Of a DNA stretch of 64,000 bases, positions 1 to 10,956 are shown piece after piece. Each line of letters begins with the position of its first letter. The first letter of the stretch is position 1. This DNA is from Gonapodya sp. JEL0774 (lineage: Eukaryota; Monoblepharomycota; Monoblepharidomycetes; Monoblepharidales; Gonapodyaceae): contig JADIIX010000120.1 of assembly GCA_027604505.1 (NCBI GenBank), positions 1 to 64,000 on the forward strand, in the 5' to 3' direction. The notes beneath the pieces were generated by a model. It was not told the DNA's origin. It saw nothing but the letters and a program-made list of their open reading frames with translations, and did no database searches. Made by a program: the position numbers and the translations under genes.

Positions 1-62
1 TTGTTTTCGTCCCAGTCCCCACCCCAACCCCCCACCCCCGCCCCCCCTTCTCCCCTGCCCAG

Positions 63-795
63 CTCTCCCGCGCCGACATGTTCGCTATGGGTGCCTTCAT
101 CGCCGCCTCCTCGCCCAACTACACCACCCCCTACTACGGCCCGCTCACCAACACCTCCACCCCTATCGCCCTGCCCCTCTACATTGGCCGCCTGGACGCC
201 GAATCCGCCAACCCCACCGGCCGCCTGCCCGGCGCAAACGAGTCGGCCGCCGCAGCCCTGACCCGCTTCGCGACCGAGTACGGCTTCACGTCGCAAGAGA
301 CCGCCGCCGTGGTCGTGGGGTCCCACTCCATCGGCGGGGTCAACATCAAGGGGCAGAACACCGCCCCCCCCGTGGGCACAACGTACCCCACGTTTTTCTT
401 GGGCAGTGTGGATGGCCCCGCCGCCATTGTGGATCGCAGAGCGTTTGTCAAGGCCGCGGCGGGGTCGGCATTGATTCCGGCGGATAATGGGTTCGGAGTG
501 GTGGACGAGACCAAGGCGTGGATATCTGAGTGAGTGGTGGGGAGCGGGGGGGGAGGGGGGGGGGGGGTGGCGGGTGCGGTGGGAAGGCGGGGGCTTGAAA
601 GTGTTTGGGGAAGGGGAAACGCCGAACCGCCGTGCTCAAACCACGCTCCTCCACCCCCTGAACCTCCACCCCTCCAGGTACTCCCACAACGCCACCTCGA
701 TGTACGCGACCTACTACGCCTCGCTGCTCAAGATGTCCCTCCTGGGCCAGAACGTGAACAATCTGAGGATATGGACGCCGCCCGTGCCGCTGTGA
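63..795 (+). CDS. Plant-type haem peroxidase, 3' part (5' cut by window edge)
   Basis: C-terminal part of a plant-type (non-animal) haem peroxidase that uses H2O2 to oxidise an organic substrate. The window opens inside an intron whose acceptor is at 61-62. The first visible exon (63-529) begins LSRADMFAMG, the conserved helix before the distal-to-proximal linker. It then carries VVVGSHSIGG, the proximal haem-ligand histidine block (G-[SA]-H-[ST]-I-G). A G-rich intron (530-677) splits a Glu codon, and exon 2 (678-795) ends the protein with the helix YASLLKMSLLG. Both splice phases agree. The distal Arg/His half and any signal peptide lie outside the window, so class and location cannot be decided. 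The Pro/Thr-rich frames covering the same bases are shadows of high GC content. Confidence 0.8.
546..567 (+). repeat. Poly-G tract inside peroxidase intron
   Basis: A run of eight G, one A and thirteen G lies just inside the 530-677 intron, 16 nt from the donor. Such a tract could form a G-quadruplex in the pre-mRNA, or could simply be a slippage-prone homopolymer. The exact G counts are also a likely place for assembly error. Confidence 0.6.
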
Positions 796-3268
796 AGGGG
801 CGTCGGTGGGGTGCGGAGGTGGGAATGTGAAAGCGGAAAGCTGGAAGCGGGGTGAGAGAAAGCATGGCGTGGTGTGTGTGGGGGGATCTCGGCTCCGCAG
901 GGCGGGTCAGGATAGCAAGCGGCGGGAAATGGCGAGCCCAGGTGTGATTGTTCCTCTCCGGTTTATTGTGTCGAGATTGGTTATTGGATGGGCCGCATGG
1001 CGTGTTGCCGCCGGGAGGGGAGGGTCGTTTTTGTTACCCTCGTTCTTTGTTACCCCATTGCAAGCGGTGTTAAGTGGCTGGTCGTGTGGAGCTCACGGAT
1101 GGTGGAGCATGGACGTTTGGGCCTCTTGTTTGGATCTCTGTCTGTTGGAAATTTGGAATCCGCGTCGATGATGAATTTATTGGGGTATTCGGATATTTGG
1201 GAATTGCCTCTCTCTCTCCATTTCTTTTTTTTTTTTTACACAAATGGACACCGTGTCTTGTTGGAAATGGGTGAGAACCTTTTATCCTTGTACCATCACC
1301 ATGACTGTCGGTAGTAGTGGAAGGGAGGGTACCACATGTGGTGCAGTCAGCCGTTGGGTGGACGCTGGGGACTTGTACTCATCTACTATGTAATACAAAT
1401 GCACGTCTTTGCATTGGAAGTGCGGCCACCATAGCCCTGTGGTTTGGAAGATGGGACTGTGACCATGGTCAAGGTTCTGTTGTGAATGGAAAATAAGACA
1501 CTGTGGATACTTTTGCTTAGCACAATCAATGAAGGTTTGAAAAGCTATCAAGTGCTTTTGGTATAGAGTTTGTGGGGTCAGAGGTGGTGTGAATACTTCA
1601 AAGACATTATAATAGTGACCGTGCATGTGAGCGAGTGTCAGAGCGAAGTAGAGAACTTGTTGGAAGCATAAATGAGAGGTGGGTACACTCTTAGACACAA
1701 CTTCTCTGTCTCTATCTGGGTAACATGGCCCCAAACGTTGGAAAAGAGATGTCTGGAGAGTGGAGACTAGAACAACCACGCTTGCATCGGCAGCACCACG
1801 CACACGCAGAGTTTCTGGAAAGTCCAGACCGATGGACACAGCAAAGAAACACATTTAATTTCCCATTTCCCATCAGATGAAAATGTTCTGAAAGAAACAA
1901 AAGGCGGCGTGACAATGGCGGAAGCGGGTGATCAGGGATGATCGGAGAAATTGCTGGGTTCGCCCATTTCGAGTGTCGGGTGTCCCCCACATAGCGAATA
2001 TTTGAGACAAACTCATCAGCGGTGGAAAGAGAGTCAGAGACGCTGAAAGCAGGGAACAAGAGAAGAAGTGCAGCGGCAGTGTGCGCAAAGAGCCCAAGGA
2101 GAGCGAAGGAGAGGTCACTCACAGGTGGAGACGAATTCAAGAGGACAAGTGGACGGCTGGACGCAGCTAGAGTAACACTGTAGTTGTGCGCACATGGATA
2201 ACAAAACAGGCATGATACATGTGGCGGCTGGCGGTGAGGATGTAGAGGGAGAGCAATGGGGAGCAGTGTCGGGTGTGGGTGCAGTTGGTCTTGGACACGG
2301 AGCAGAGCGGGGACTTCGAGTTCGAGCGGCCACGGAAGAAACGCAGCGGAGAGTGGAAGACGCCGCTGGCGGTACAGGTTGCGCAGACGTGGACAGCGGA
2401 CAACCTAGGCACTCACAGCACACCCGCTGCACCTCGTACACCGACACCACAGACACGCCGAACACACCCTGCGCACCGTCTGCCGCGAAACACCCCTCAA
2501 GTCGCACGCTCGACTTTGTCCGTGCCACATTCCGCGCCATTCGTCGCTCCCTGCACCCCGTCTCCGTTCCACATGTACGCAAAAGGTCGAGCTCCCTTGT
2601 CTTGGGCAACGAACAGACACCGAGCTACGGCCCCGAACTCGTCCTTGATGACAGAAACCGTGGCCTGGACGACGCCATGCACCAGAGCCCTGGCCACGGT
2701 GGTGCGGCGAGTGGCACGCAGGCTGGTTCGGGGAAAACTGGTGGGGTCAGTGAGTCTCGAAGGAGGACTAGTCAGGTGGTTACCGTCGCTGGAACTGGTG
2801 TAGCTGGTGGACTTGCTGTGGTGACTTCGTCCTTTTCTTGGCGAGACTTTGATACTCCTGGACCAACCATGAACCCAAGAGCACACCAAAGTCCGTGTCC
2901 TAGTGCCAACGCAAGTGGTGCCAGCTTGGCTGTTGCTGACGGTGAGTGCCTTCTAGGATGGGACGATGAGCGGAAGAGACTTGGAGGTGAAAAGTTGCTT
3001 GGTGGACGGAGGAAAATGGTGTCGTCCATAAGTGTCCAGCTTGGATTCAAAAGGCGAAAGAGAACTCGTATGGGCGGGGCACGAGCGAAGCAACAACTGT
3101 ATGTTTTGTCAAGGCAAGACGGTGAAATGCATGGAGGAGGGGATGGCAAGGTAAAGTTGGGAACCGAATCTTATTCCATACCAACCTACGGGAGGCCTGG
3201 AATTAACCGCGAGCGAGGGAGTTCGTTTTGCTAATTCGTGGGACATTGGTGAAGGAATTGAGGCATAG
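796..3268. other. 2.5 kb without a recognisable gene
   Basis: I could not assign a protein here. The plus strand has an open frame at 2194-3234 (346 codons). The minus strand has open frames at 1282-1854, 1712-2140, 2115-2609, 2497-2889 and 2772-3149. None shows a domain I know. One minus-strand join is suggestive: a GTGAGT donor at 2122 and a pyrimidine-rich acceptor at 2043-2044 would connect two frames, so an unidentified multi-exon minus-strand gene is possible. The rest is presumably the peroxidase 3' region and the promoter of the kinase gene that follows. Confidence 0.4.
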
Positions 3269-6200
3269 ATGGCGGATCCGGGCGGTATCACTAAATCACT
3301 CTCTTGACCGCACACGTCGTCTCACCAATACGATCCATCTAAAACAACCCGCACCTTACCACCACCGTACCAGACCCATCCTCCTCTTACTCCCACGTCT
3401 ACCCCTACTCAACCTCGCACTCTCTCCTCACTTCCCCACCTCGCATACCCTCCTGGGCCCCATCCAGCCCGGTCTACTTCCACGGCGACGATCTTACACT
3501 CACCCTCCCGGATTCCCCACCCCGACGCCCTTCTGTCCCCCCGAGCAGGTGTGGTTGTCATACCGAGGACACTGCCGCGAGCACGGTCACCGTCAAGGAC
3601 AAATCCACAGCAGCCGCCCAATCACGCGACGCAGACACGGCCAGGTCAGACGAGACGCTCGATACGCCCAGTGGTGAGAAGGGATGCTCACCCTCGCCTT
3701 CGCCGCCGTACGTGTCTCTAGAGTCCGTCGGGATTGTGGGGCCAGTCGAGTCGGGGGCATCGGCCGAATCGGTCGAGTCAGCTGAGTCTGCAGGGTCTGC
3801 CGTACCGTACGACCATCCCACATCCCCACGCAGACTGAGAGTGATCCACAAACCTGACCCGTCGTACTCCATCGCACCACAATCTCACCCGTCATTCGCG
3901 CCATCCTCACTCTCTTCTCCATCCTCGCCCACCACCGCCACCGTGCTCGACTCGTCGCTCAGGATCGCGACACACCTCGATGGAGGATACGAGATCGAAG
4001 AGACGGATCGGGAACTGGAGCAACAGCATCATGTGAAAGGTTCCCACCTCCGATCGCATTCATCCTCACGATCCTCCAGATTCTCCTCGGTATCAGCATC
4101 ATCGCCATTCACGCCCGCATCCCCGCTGACTCACCATCCGGACCACCCAGTTCACACCACTCATCAGCATCGCACCGACACTGGTCGCCGACATTCACTG
4201 TCCCTGTCCCCGGCAGTGTCACCGTCCCACACCGGCCCTTCCACGTCCACTTCACCCTCCGCATCACCACCCGCACCGACGTGCAGTGAAGAAACAGTCT
4301 ACGACCCGGACAGACGCGTTTCGTTCCGGGACCGATCAGGGTCCGCTATGGCCATCCACACAGCGCACGCTGGGACCAGTGCGGACATCTGTGAAAGTGT
4401 CGACCGCCAACGGTCGACATCTCCACCACATGCCCACCCACATGCACATCGAGTGGTCTATGAGTCTCACCGTGTTTCACTCAATACTGCGCCGTCCACC
4501 TCCCCGCCCACAACTTCCCCACCTCACTCTGCGACCACGAAACCCACCCCCGCGCCAGCCCACCCCATCCTCCTCCCCATATCGCATCCAGAAAATTCTC
4601 CTATCGCCCTGCAACCCGCCTCCCCGCCCGTCGTGCCCCGTCGTAGGATGGGCAGTGTGGGCGGCTTGGCACTCACAGGTGGCAGCGTCGGTGCAAAACG
4701 GGAAGGCGGTTTTAAGTTGGGGCTCGGGTTCGCAATGGGGCTCGTGGGACTCGGTGGAGGTGGGTCAGGGGATAAGGCGCGCAACGGAGGGACGGCGAAC
4801 GGGAGGGTAAGGGTTTCCAAAAGTGTGGGGGATTTGGCGGGGAGAGGTGCAGGTGGCGGAGGCGGTGTAACTCTAGCTAGCGGGGCCCCTGGCACGGATG
4901 CAGGAGCGACTACGGGAACGACTATTGTATCCGTCACAGGAAGCAGAGCTGCACCGTTTGTGTGGACGACCGATCCTGCCTCCAACTCTACTACTCCCTC
5001 AGACCCCTCAAACCCCACCTCCTCCACGAACTCTACCTCTTCAACGCCACCAAATCTTTCCTCTCGCCCCACACGCACTGCGAGCCTGCTTGAGCTGACC
5101 CGATCAGTGCTCAGATCGCTCAGTCCCGGGGAAAAGGAGCTACTGATGAGCGTCGCGAGTCTAGGTGGTGGTAGAGAGGAGGAATTAGTGGAAGGAGTAG
5201 CTAGGATGGCTGCGGAGGAAGGGGAGGGTAACGACGAGGACGAAGGGTTCGAAGACGAGGAAAGTCAGGAAGAGAGTGACGGGAGTGCACGTGGGGGAGA
5301 TGAAGGAGGCAATGAACAAGAATTGAACGGTGGGTATGTACTTGGACAAGATGATGGTGTTGAAATCGTGGACGAAGGTGGCAGTGGAATGATCTCAGAG
5401 GAGGGTGACCTCTTGGCTGATGGGAGGACAGTGAGGTTTGCGATGGCAGATCAAGACGAAACGAATGAAGTTGTCCCGACGCCAGGGAAAGATATGGAGA
5501 GTGTGATTGCAGGTAAGTGTATTCGGTGTTGATCGTTGCCTTCACCCAAACAAACGGTCTCTCAATCCTCACTCACAGATCCAGGACTACCTCCATCATC
5601 ACCCTACTGCGGTTCATCGAGCGTCATGTCCTCGTTACGCGCGCTGGCCCGCATGGGATCTGGATCTGGCTCCACCTCGGTTTCCCAATCGAGCCATTCA
5701 TCATCCCACTCCGGTTCCAGGTCCGCATCAGGAACCTCTTCGTCCCCCGCCTTACCATCTTTGGCCACAATACAACCCTCGCTCTCTCGAGCTCCTTCCA
5801 CGCCCAGCACCCCCATAGTCACCGCGAGCACGCCGATACGGAATTCGCGATCAGCGAATTCGATATCGGCAATGGCGGGTTCGAGGAGAGCATCAATGAG
5901 GACACCCAGTGATCCCACTCCGCTCAATGCTGGTGCAAGTGGGAGTGCCGGCTCCATCGCCAGCGGGCAGTCGGTGGCGTTGCGGAGACCTTCAGTGCTC
6001 CGTCCATCGTCCGGTTCGAGACGCCCGTCCGTGCATCCGCCTCCATCACCGCGTCGGGTGTCGATACAGCAACCCTCGCCACCGAAAAAGTTGTCAAGTG
6101 ACCTGCCTCCATTACCTTCACCTACCCCTCTCCGCCTTCGGTCGCGGTCAGCTGATCCTCAAATCTCAGAATCGTCTTCAGACGAACTAGCATCACTCTC

Positions 6201-8110
6201 CCGCGCCACCCGGGCCGCAAGTGCAATCACAACACCTCATTTTCCCTCCACATACCGCCCGCGCCGCCGTCCGTCTGCTCCCGCTCAAGAAACCCGTACC
6301 ATCTATGCAAAATCTACAAGTCCGCACACGGTGATGACCCACGATGGGTGTGTTACATCTCATGGTGCGGTGAATCAATACGAATTGTTGAGAGAGATTG
6401 GGTCGGGGAGCTACGGTAGGGTTGTATTGGCGTACAGCCACGAAGCAAAACGGTACTTCGCGTGCAAGGTGATTTCAAAAAGTAGGTTGAGGAGGAAATT
6501 CAGGTGGAGCGCAAGCGGTGGAGGAAGCCCGGTGAGGAGTGTGGCGGAAAGGGTGGATGGGATCGGCAATTCTCCCGCGCTGGAGGAAGCTACAGGCCCT
6601 CACTGGATGGAGAACGTCAAGAGGGAGGTCGCGATTCTGAAAAAGTTGAGCAACCACCCAAACATCAACCAGCTGGTGGAAGTACTAGATGATGCGAGAG
6701 ACGATAACCTTTATATGGGTAAGCTGAGCAAAAGCTCTTCAGTTTTGCAGACGGCATCTTTTTGAGTCGTTACTTCTCGTCTCTCGCATGCTAGTGTTTG
6801 AGCTCTGTGAATACGGCGCTGTAATGAAAATCCAACTCAAAGAACCAGTGCGACCATTTACGGAGGATTTAGCCAGGAGATACTTCCGGGATATTATTCT
6901 CGGTCTCGAATTCCGTGAGCGAGACAGAACTATTAATTCTGGTTCAGATCTTCTAACACTCGCGCTGCGTCACCCTCCCCAGTCCACCACAAAAGAATAA
7001 TACATCGAGATATCAAACCAGAGAACCTACTTCTACGGCATGATGGAACTGTCCAGATAGCGGACTTTGGCATCTCGCACATGTTTCAAGAGGAGGAAGA
7101 AGACGCTCAAATACAGGACCGAAACGCGAGTCCAGCATTCTCACCGCCGGAAGTGTTCTGGAGTAAGTGAAATGTGACATTGGCAGGTGGCCGACGTATG
7201 TTCAACAGTTCGAATGCTTTGCGCCGTGAAGGCAACAAGGACCAAAATCTTTCAGGGAAAGCCATTGATATATGGTCGCTTGGAGTCACTCTTTATTGCT
7301 TCGTTCACGGCCACGCACCGTTTGAGGACGCGAACCCGGTTGAGCTGGCTCGTAAAATCGAATTGGACGCCGTCATAATCTCAGGAACTCTGAGCGCGCA
7401 GTTATGCGATCTGCTCACTCAAATGTTAGACAAGAACCCTCAGACTCGTATCAAGCTTCTTCAAATCCGTGAACACGAGTGGGTGACCCAGGGCGGCATG
7501 GACCCGTTGATCACGACCGACGAAAATTGTACCACGTGGGGCGATGAAGTAACCAACGAAGAAGTGGAGCTTGCTCTCAGCCCAGCTGTGTCGTTGATAA
7601 CCAAGGTGAGCACTGAATTCGAGTCAGCGCATCGCAGTGTATCGGTATCTTCTGCGGTTTGTTGTCGTATTTGTCCAGATTTTCGACAAGATTCGGAAGC
7701 AGAAGAAGACTCGAAAGGCTTCACTACCTTCCATTACGAAGTCGACAAATGATCTTGGTGTTTTGTCTGAACCTGCCTCTGCAACTTCATCAGTGACACC
7801 TCCGCGAAATGAAGAATCTCAAACCACAAGCTCACCATCTCTTCGCACTGGATCTTTCTCTTCTTGGTCGTTATTCCGAAGGGAGTCTCGTATTTCGCCA
7901 ACGAATAGTCTCACTCATGGAACGGCACTCTCAGAGCCGTCAACCAACATTCGTTTGGCAGGGAAAATGCGGGAATCCTCTCCCCTATTACCCCGATCAG
8001 TTCAATCATCTTCGTCAAAAGAATCTTCACCTACTACGAGTATGGAACCTAAAAGCCAGTCCAATAATGTGGCGGCGACCCGGGATACGAACGAAGCAAT
8101 CAGCACCTAA
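3269..8110 (+). CDS. Calcium/calmodulin-dependent protein kinase kinase (CaMKK/Ssp1 type)
   Basis: Ser/Thr kinase of the CaMKK / Ssp1-Sak1 group, upstream activators of AMPK/Snf1 and CaMK-type kinases. Model: exons 3269-3284, 3374-5512, 5579-6718, 6795-6914, 6983-7162, 7256-7605 and 7679-8110, all in phase, about 1,458 aa. Residues 1 to ~970 are Ser/Pro/Thr-rich and look disordered. The kinase domain then shows GSGSYGRV (glycine loop), ACKVISK (lysine) and an Arg/Pro/Ser-rich insert before the C-helix, which is the hallmark RP insert of CaMKKs. [24 protein letters not shown] and AIDIWSLGV follow. [11 protein letters not shown] just after the domain is typical of the fungal branch, and a basic segment follows it. 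The first 16-nt exon rests only on phase and a good ATG. The intron at 7163 has two in-frame acceptors (7186 or 7255); I chose the later one because the earlier leaves only 24 nt. Confidence 0.88.
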
Positions 8111-8244
8111 TAAATAGAAAAACAAAGCATAGCTTGTCTTAAAAAATCAATTCATGGATTTGTAGATATTATTGATTTAATATGCAATAAACAGATGCAC
8201 AGGATATCCCTGGCGGAGCAATAATGACTGGATAAAGTTGCAGC

Positions 8245-10811
8245 TTACGATCGAGAAGAAGGAAGCGAATATTGGGCTACATGTTTTGGCCGCGCTGACA
8301 CTGCCGCTATCGGTAGGTTTTTCAATAAACGATCCACCATAAGTGCCACTCGTTGACCGTACTTTGACTGCAGAAGCTGTGGGAGGTGGGGGGAGATAAC
8401 TTTAATCAAGTTCGCCCTGGCAAGCCCCTCTGAAAAAAACACCAAGTTTTGTGCAACGTAATTTCCGTAGCAGTTGTTCACGAGCTGCAAGATCATTCGG
8501 GGCCTGTGGAGTCACGTCTTAATTATTGGTTGTGTTCACCGCAGAATCGTTCCAGCTAACGTACGTGCCCATATCATCGCTGGTGGTCAGAACATGCACA
8601 AACTTTTCAATATGCTGACGTTCTGCAAGCCTTAGCGCTTTTTCAACCGCCTTGCATGAGTATTGGTCGTTCGCCAGTGTCACGAAATTTGAAGCCATGA
8701 TGCTCATAACAGTATTCTTGTCCGCGGGAACTCCATGCTCAATTATATGCTGGACACACCAATTTCCCCAGGGGCTTTTGGCAACCTCAACTAGATGATT
8801 TAGAATCTACCACGAGTGTGTCGATTGGGTTGATACGTCGAGAAAACGGATAGCAAAAGCACCGGACCTCATTAAGTATTTCGCGCTTATCAACCTCGTG
8901 GCAGTGCTCGAAAACTGATTGAACCACCTGTACAGAATTTGAGCTCTAGAATGGAGCTAAGACTCGACTCGGAAAATATATTGCTTACCAAGCTTCCGTG
9001 CTCATCATTGGCGATGTCGTGCCATCTGCCGCGAAGCATGCCTTTGACCTGTTCCAGAACTGGGGGTACAGCCGAAGGAGACAAACTTCGCCATTTGATC
9101 TCAAAAATTCTTTGCCAGCAATGGCACGCAAACTGGTTTGTTAATGTCTCAGGAACAAGGCGGAGCATCTCTTGGACAAGAACCATCTTAGACTCGTCCT
9201 CAATGGTTTCGATTGCCTGGACGTTCATGCAGCGGCCAGTCATATTAGAATAACACAAATTCTCGTCAGCTTGGGAAATCAGGATAGAATGAAATAGGGC
9301 AAACCTTTTGGACCACATGTGAGCCATATCGGTCCGTAGATATGGACAGGATGTGCGTTTTTATCTCCTGAGTCAAGTGACCCATCTGGTCCCGTGTCCC
9401 TTGTGATGGTTTGTCAGTGAGTTTCACTTCGATGATAACCAGATCGTTCGAGATACACGGACTCACCACATTCGAAATACTTTTGTACAAGAAAGTTCCC
9501 AAATTTGGAGCACATGAGAGCGACAGCGCGTTCCGCCACGGCCTCGAAAATGGCTCCCCGTTGCGCCGGATCTGCAGGCCCCTTAAGCTTTTGCTGCAAC
9601 AGCAGCGAAGCAGGCTGGTCGTTGTTGTGAAGAATCTTAGCCACAAGAGACTGCACACAGGAGTTTTGCTCAAGTTAAGGCTGCACCAACTGATTCTGGA
9701 CCAAACGCACCCGATAATTGACAGAGCGCTCTGAAAACCTTCCACCTCGAGTGAGTACGTCAAATGCCACCGGTTCTTCCGAGTTGTTCTTGTTGCAATT
9801 GAATACCGTGTGGCTTGATTCCATGGGTGGACCCTTCAACCTCTCGCTGTCTGCAGAAACATCCTGCGGAGAAGAGTATTGGGAATACCCACGGGTTCCA
9901 TCGAATTCGTGCTTTGCGCTCACATCTGCCATGACATCTTGCAGCAGTTTCATGCCAATAGCATTAATTTCGTGGGCATCCAAGTTGAACACTGCATTTC
10001 CGGTAGAAGGCACTGCACATGTCGAGAAATCCGAATGCTGCGAAGTTTCTACTTCATTGTAATTAGCACGCCGCTCCTTGGGGGCTGCTAGTCTCCTTCT
10101 GCGATGCATATCGGCGGCGGAACTCGCGATTTCATTGTGAATATAACCTGGTGGGGTGGAAAGATTTCGATCTGATGAAGCTGATAGAAGTCTGTTGGAA
10201 CGAAGCTGGGCATATTGAAAAGGCGTTGAAGGTGGGTAAGCCTTTGCTAACGCGAAGTTTGTCGCAACAGAAACAAACTGTAGCGATTTCCCTGTCCCGA
10301 GCCAGCACTGATGCTTTTAATGCCACGCATTCCGTAATTGCTGCGTTTAAGCGATTCACACAGGCCTCTTGGTCCAGGCTGGATCTCTGCAGAGAATCAT
10401 GTAGCTGCCCAATGTACACATCTCGCTGTACAACGGCAGTCTGAAGTGCGAATATCGCGCTATCTGATGATCGAATATACTAAGCATCAGCAGCAATGAA
10501 CGAAAAGAAGGATGAAATATGAAGTCGTTTTACACCCTCCGTGATATGTTGTGAATCGAAGGACGAACCTCTAAGCGCGTTCGAAAGCCACGATAAGCTG
10601 CTTGAATTCTCGTTGCTGCCATAGACCGCTTCTCATCTGCGCATTGTTGAGTCTCCAGCACATCCACGGCGCTGTCCTTCCAAAGAACTCCGATGGTCGG
10701 CCTCGAACTATCAACAGTATTGGAGTTGAGAGTTCCGGAGCGACATCCTGGTATGCTTTCTGGTATGCTTTCTGGTTTCCGCGTTCCATCGGCATTTATT
10801 AGAGCATCCAT
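8245..10811 (-). CDS. Pumilio-family RNA-binding protein with N-terminal IQ motif and coiled coil
   Basis: Sequence-specific mRNA-binding protein of the PUF family. Nine exons join in phase: 10811-10536, 10440-10279, 10205-9711, 9650-9467, 9399-9305, 9216-8989, 8927-8868, 8806-8565 and 8503-8245, giving about 666 aa. Around residue 75 lies IQAAYRGFRTR, a perfect calmodulin-binding IQ consensus. A helical segment with heptad-like spacing follows, then a polar linker. The C-terminal half holds eight Puf repeats, with RNA-recognition helices reading PASLLLQ, FGNFLVQ, YGSHVVQ, FACHCWQ, HGSLVVQ, WGNWCVQ, YSCKAVE and YGNYVAQ. Repeat 7 keeps the S..E pattern that reads guanine, and repeats 6 and 8 keep N-Y/W-Q. 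Repeats 1, 4 and 5 are degenerate, so the target may differ from UGUA. The donor at 8867 (GTCCGG) is weak. It lies tail-to-tail with the CaMKK gene, 134 bp apart. Confidence 0.85.
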
Positions 10812-10956
10812 CGACCTTTCTTGGGCAAGCTGAAGAGGAGGCCCAAGTAGTGGTTTCAATGCCGGCTTCAACCCCGTTCATTCTTTACATATTCGTACAG
10901 TCAAAGACCAAGCTGCAAAATTTACGGTATGTACAACTTCAATATAGGCTATGCAA

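Noticed and set aside
2194-3234. 346-codon plus-strand open frame as a gene
   Set aside because: No domain, odd composition, and it overlaps several long open frames on the other strand, so GC bias explains it better.
7163-7186. 24-nt intron in the kinase gene
   Set aside because: In frame but far shorter than any other intron in the window; the acceptor at 7255 is preferred, though not proven.
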